This document shows positions 7,366 through 10,396 of a stretch of DNA of 10,396 nt, piece by piece. Positions within the stretch are counted from its first letter, which is position 1. Each line of letters starts with the position of its first letter. The position numbers and the translations under genes were made by a program. Source of the DNA: JAQIBY01 sp964407055 (GTDB lineage: Bacteria > Bacteroidota > Bacteroidia > Bacteroidales > ML635J-15); the NCBI GenBank assembly GCA_964407055.1, contig CAYOUD010000095.1, positions 1 through 10,396 on the forward strand, given 5' to 3'. Below the pieces are notes generated by a model that saw only the letters and a program-made list of their open reading frames with translations, was not told where the DNA came from and did not search any database.

Positions 7366-7397
7366 AAATCCGTTACATACCCAGTAGCGGATTTTTT
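7366..7397 (+). terminator. Rho-independent terminator of glyA
   Basis: AAATCCG (7366-7372) pairs with CGGATTT (7388-7394). The stem extends inward by one T-G wobble and three more pairs, around a seven-base loop, and is followed by a run of T residues. It starts 21 bp after the glyA stop. Confidence 0.8.
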
Positions 7398-7508
7398 TAA
7401 CGCTGTTGAAAACTATTTCATACTTCAGCATAAAATATATTTTTTATCCACCTGTATTTTTTGTATTTTAACATCGTATTTAAACATTAACCTTAAACTA
7501 GATAAATT

Positions 7509-8525
7509 ATGAAAAAATCAATTCAATTAATTAGTGTAGCAATTATGCTGCTTTTTATTGTCAGTTCCTGCGAAAAACAGCCGGCACACATGAATGTAAT
7601 TCCCGGCGACGCTTTTGGTGTCATGCTTATTAATCCCGGAGATTTTGACAGAGAAAAAGCTGCCGAACAAATCCAATCCAATGAAGATTACAAAGAAACC
7701 ATGAAAGAATTGCAGGAGGAAAATGAAGAAATGGCAAAAATCCTTGAAGATTTCATCAAAGACCCTTCATCAATTGGTGTTAATACAGAAAGTGAAATGT
7801 ATCTTTTTGTTGCTCCTTTAGATAAAAACATGATTGTCGGAATGGTCATGGAAATGAAAAAGCCATCCCAATTCGAGGAAGTTCTAAAGAAAATTGCAAA
7901 AGAAATGGAAATGCCTGTAGAAATCGAAGATGCAGATGGTTTCCAAAAAATCGCTTTCCCGAATGGGAATGGCATCGTAATTTGGGATAGCAAAACCATC
8001 CTTGTAATCGGCTCAGATAGTGAAATTGATGCTGAAAAAGAAGCGAAAAAACTGCTAAACCAAAAAGCATCAGAAAGTATCAGCCAAAATAAAGATTACA
8101 TGGACTTTTATGCCAATCGCCTTGGCTTAAATTTCTGGATGACTTCGAGCATCGACAATCTGAAAGAAGAAATGCAAATGCTTGAAAGCATGCTTGGCAT
8201 AAAACTTAGTAAAAACTTTGCACACCTTCACTTTGGATGGGACGACAAAATCGGAGAATTTACTATGACTTTCAAATTGCGTGTAAATGAAGAAATTCGC
8301 AACATGGATCCTGAAGAAATCATGAAACTCATTGAAGATTCAGAATTAGACAAAAAGCTCCCGATGCTTTTTGGACAAAATAAAGCGTATGGATATGATA
8401 TCGAAGAAGATTACTCTGATGAATATCTTGATGACTTCGGTGAAGCCACAGAAGATTTTTCTGAAGAAGATTTAGAAAAACTATATAAAGAACTGGAAGC
8501 AGAACTCGAAGAAGTTGAGGAATAA
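7509..8525 (+). CDS. Acidic lipoprotein, DUF4836-like, linked to an ABC transporter
   Basis: A 338-residue lipoprotein of unknown function. The N-terminus MKKSIQLISVAIMLLFIVSS followed by C21 is a lipoprotein signal peptide with lipobox VSSC, so the mature protein should be lipid-anchored facing the periplasm or the cell surface. After a short linker, VIPGDAFGVMLINPGDF (30-46) resembles the opening of DUF4836 lipoproteins of Bacteroidota, but the protein is shorter than members I know of, so the family call is tentative. The sequence is rich in Glu, Lys and Met, with likely helices at about 55-85. Residues 297-338 form a strongly acidic tail, partly in helical E/L/K repeats. ATG 7509 gives a proper signal peptide. 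The stop lies 3 bp before the ATPase gene, which strongly suggests one operon with the ATPase and permease. The 163 bp upstream hold the glyA terminator and AT-rich DNA in which I find no clear promoter box. Confidence 0.85.
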   Translation: MKKSIQLISVAIMLLFIVSSCEKQPAHMNVIPGDAFGVMLINPGDFDREKAAEQIQSNEDYKETMKELQEENEEMAKILEDFIKDPSSIGVNTESEMYLFVAPLDKNMIVGMVMEMKKPSQFEEVLKKIAKEMEMPVEIEDADGFQKIAFPNGNGIVIWDSKTILVIGSDSEIDAEKEAKKLLNQKASESISQNKDYMDFYANRLGLNFWMTSSIDNLKEEMQMLESMLGIKLSKNFAHLHFGWDDKIGEFTMTFKLRVNEEIRNMDPEEIMKLIEDSELDKKLPMLFGQNKAYGYDIEEDYSDEYLDDFGEATEDFSEEDLEKLYKELEAELEEVEE

Positions 8526-8528
8526 TTA

Positions 8529-9167
8529 ATGCATATTCACTTACAACAAATTATCCCTTTCCCGTTGCAGGACATGAATCATGAAAAATCTGCAATTTGG
8601 GGAAGGGATTTTTCCTTTAAATCTGGGAAAACATATGGCATATTTGCACCCTCCGGAATGGGAAAAACCAGCCTGATAAGCATACTATACGGATTGCGCA
8701 ATGATTTTCACGGGAGTTTTTTCATTGGAAAAGATTCCTCTGACACATTAAAGACTACTGATTGGATGAATTTGCGAAGACGTCAGCTTTCACTTTGTCC
8801 GCAAGGTTTATGGCTTTTTGATGATTTGAGTGCTTTAGAAAATATTCAACTAAAAAATTCACTCACACATCACAAAACAGAAAAGGAAATTCAAAACATG
8901 CTGCAACATGCAGGAATGGCTGAACATCAGCACAAGAAGGCAGGCATCTTATCTTACGGACAAAAACAACGCATTGCAATTATCCGAGCCCTTTCTCAGA
9001 CATTTCACTTTATATTGCTGGATGAAGCTTTTAGTCATCTTGACAAGGAGAACAAACACAAGATGTGGGAACTTATTCGAACGGAAGCAGCACAGCAATC
9101 TGCCGGCATTATTCTAACAAGCCTTGGAGGTGAAACTCTCCACAGCGACATTTCCATAAGCTTATGA
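8529..9167 (+). CDS. ABC transporter ATP-binding protein (LolD/MacB-like), with atypical H-loop
   Basis: The 212-residue nucleotide-binding subunit of an ABC system would power the permease encoded next to it on the cytoplasmic side of the inner membrane. Walker A is APSGMGKTS (40-48), with alanine in place of the usual first glycine and K46 present. The Q-loop glutamine is Q92 in CPQGLWLFDDLSALEN. The ABC signature is LSYGQKQR (141-148), Walker B is FILLDE (161-166), and the D-loop is SHLD (169-172). After the next strand GIILTS, where a T-H-D/E motif would carry the switch histidine, the sequence reads TSLGGE (197-202), so the H-loop histidine appears to be missing. The protein is a little short for the family (about 220-230). 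It starts 3 bp after the lipoprotein stop, and its TGA overlaps the permease ATG (ATGA), suggesting translational coupling. The substrate is unknown. Confidence 0.9.
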   Translation: MHIHLQQIIPFPLQDMNHEKSAIWGRDFSFKSGKTYGIFAPSGMGKTSLISILYGLRNDFHGSFFIGKDSSDTLKTTDWMNLRRRQLSLCPQGLWLFDDLSALENIQLKNSLTHHKTEKEIQNMLQHAGMAEHQHKKAGILSYGQKQRIAIIRALSQTFHFILLDEAFSHLDKENKHKMWELIRTEAAQQSAGIILTSLGGETLHSDISISL

Positions 9168-10348
9168 TTTGGAAAATACTAAAAAGTGAATTTAAACAAT
9201 GGCAGCTAATCGGAGTCATTACGGTGATGCTACTTGGATTCAGTATAATTTTACTGGCAGCAAGATTTTATACTGACATCCGACCCATGTTTCGCGGCAG
9301 CGATTTGTGGCAACATGAGCACATTATCATCAGCAAAAAAATATCGCAACAAAACACAGCTTCTCAACTTCTGGGAAAAGGAGAAAAACCAAGTTTTAGT
9401 GACAAGGAAATTAAAGCGCTGGAAGCACAACCATTTATAAAATCGCTGGCAGTTTTTACTTCAAGCAGTTTTGAAGCCTCTGCACATACTGACGGAAATT
9501 TGCTCGGCGGATTTTATACCGAATTGTTTTTCGAATCGGTCCCGTCAAAATACATCGATTTAAAAGATGAAAACTGGACATGGTCAAGCGATAGCGAATT
9601 TATCCCCATCATTCTGCCAAAATCTTATTTAAACATATACAATTTCGGATTTGCGACATCCCAAAATTTACCGCAAATCACGGAAAAAGCTGCATCATCT
9701 ATTCCTTTCCGAATTCAAATCCGGGGAAACCGAAAAATCAAAAATTATAAGGCACGCATTGTCGGATTTTCAGACAGGCTAAATACCATTCTTGTCCCTC
9801 AGGAATTTCTGGATTATGCAAACCCGAAGTATGGGCCCAAAGAAGTTCCTGTCTCACGCATTGTATTGCTTACGCCTGACCCGTCAGACCCGGAATTACT
9901 CAACTATATTGAATCGAACCAATACGATTACAACAAAGAGCAACTCAACAACGGAAAAGCCCGCATGTTGCTAAATACTGCCACGGCAATTGTAATTATT
10001 ACAGGCCTAATTATCAGCGCACTGGCTTTATGGCTTTTCATTCTCAGCTCACAATTGTTGCTGCAAAGAAACCGACATAAAATTGAAAAATTAAAAGCGT
10101 TAGGTTTTAACACTTCGCAAATTATTAAACCCTTTGTCAGGATATCTCTAATTGTCACTACCGCAGTATTTTTATTAAGCCTTATCCCCTACTTTCTGGT
10201 GAGTGCGGCGTATCGCTCTGCATTGCAAGCTTTACTTCCGGAAGCAACAGTACATCACAGCCTTATTTTACTTATCGGTTTTGTTTTTATTATAACACTG
10301 AGCGGATTTAACTTGCTGATAATAAGAAAAAAGCTTAGCCGAATTTAA
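9164..10348 (+). CDS. FtsX/MacB-family ABC transporter permease
   Basis: A 394-residue inner-membrane permease of the MacB/LolE/FtsX type. Topology is one N-terminal membrane segment (about 15-34), a large periplasmic region (about 36-265), then three segments near 272-300, 326-348 and 366-388. Between the second and third lies the cytoplasmic coupling segment HKIEKLKALGFNTSQIIKPF (305-324), a hallmark of FtsX-like permeases. Such systems usually do not move a substrate through the membrane; they drive periplasmic events such as lipoprotein release, efflux-pump action or hydrolase activation. Which of these applies cannot be read from the sequence. The start overlaps the ATPase stop by 4 bp. 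The gene is complete, and no further gene begins in the 48 bp that remain. Confidence 0.9.
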   Translation: MIWKILKSEFKQWQLIGVITVMLLGFSIILLAARFYTDIRPMFRGSDLWQHEHIIISKKISQQNTASQLLGKGEKPSFSDKEIKALEAQPFIKSLAVFTSSSFEASAHTDGNLLGGFYTELFFESVPSKYIDLKDENWTWSSDSEFIPIILPKSYLNIYNFGFATSQNLPQITEKAASSIPFRIQIRGNRKIKNYKARIVGFSDRLNTILVPQEFLDYANPKYGPKEVPVSRIVLLTPDPSDPELLNYIESNQYDYNKEQLNNGKARMLLNTATAIVIITGLIISALALWLFILSSQLLLQRNRHKIEKLKALGFNTSQIIKPFVRISLIVTTAVFLLSLIPYFLVSAAYRSALQALLPEATVHHSLILLIGFVFIITLSGFNLLIIRKKLSRI

Positions 10349-10396
10349 CCCGAAAAATTCACCGCAAATAGTTAGATGTTAATACCGATTGTGAAT

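Noticed and set aside
7450..7475. A TAnnTTTG promoter box before the lipoprotein gene
   Set aside because: The best candidate near 7454 has one extra base between TA and TTTG, and no -33 element is clear, so it is not listed.

Overview
The window looks like chromosomal DNA of a member of the Bacteroidota. Four things point that way: a C-terminal type IX secretion (T9SS) sorting domain, a GEVED-type adhesion domain, a lipoprotein resembling the DUF4836 family, and a TAnnTTTG-type promoter box in front of glyA, with no clear Shine-Dalgarno sequences. All real genes lie on the + strand. No RNA gene or CRISPR array was seen.

Positions 1-312 hold a small doubtful reading frame whose N-terminus resembles the start of a REP-associated (IS200-like) transposase. 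Positions 313-3689 hold gatE and gatD, 11 bp apart and followed by a good intrinsic terminator. Together they encode GatDE, the Glu-tRNA(Gln) amidotransferase known mainly from archaea, so their presence here is the most unexpected content of the window. GatD would release ammonia from an amide donor, and GatE would use it with ATP to turn Glu-tRNA(Gln) into Gln-tRNA(Gln).

Positions 3744-5938 are a decayed region. A secreted zinc amidase gene (signal peptide, PGRP/Amidase_2 domain, GEVED domain, T9SS sorting domain) is broken by three lesions: a TAG at a conserved tryptophan position, a 216-bp non-coding element with 14-bp terminal inverted repeats and a CTAG target duplication, and a frameshift or deletion at the end of the GEVED domain. 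A 76-bp internally deleted relative of the element lies just upstream of the gene. Removing the element plus one CTAG copy restores the reading frame exactly.

Positions 6020-7397 hold glyA (serine hydroxymethyltransferase), apparently a single-gene unit with its own promoter and terminator. Positions 7509-10348 hold a tightly packed set of three genes: an acidic lipoprotein, an ABC ATPase and an FtsX/MacB-type permease. The second and third overlap by ATGA. The likely product is a small envelope ABC system of unknown substrate, whose ATPase has no recognisable H-loop histidine. The last 48 bases contain nothing recognisable.
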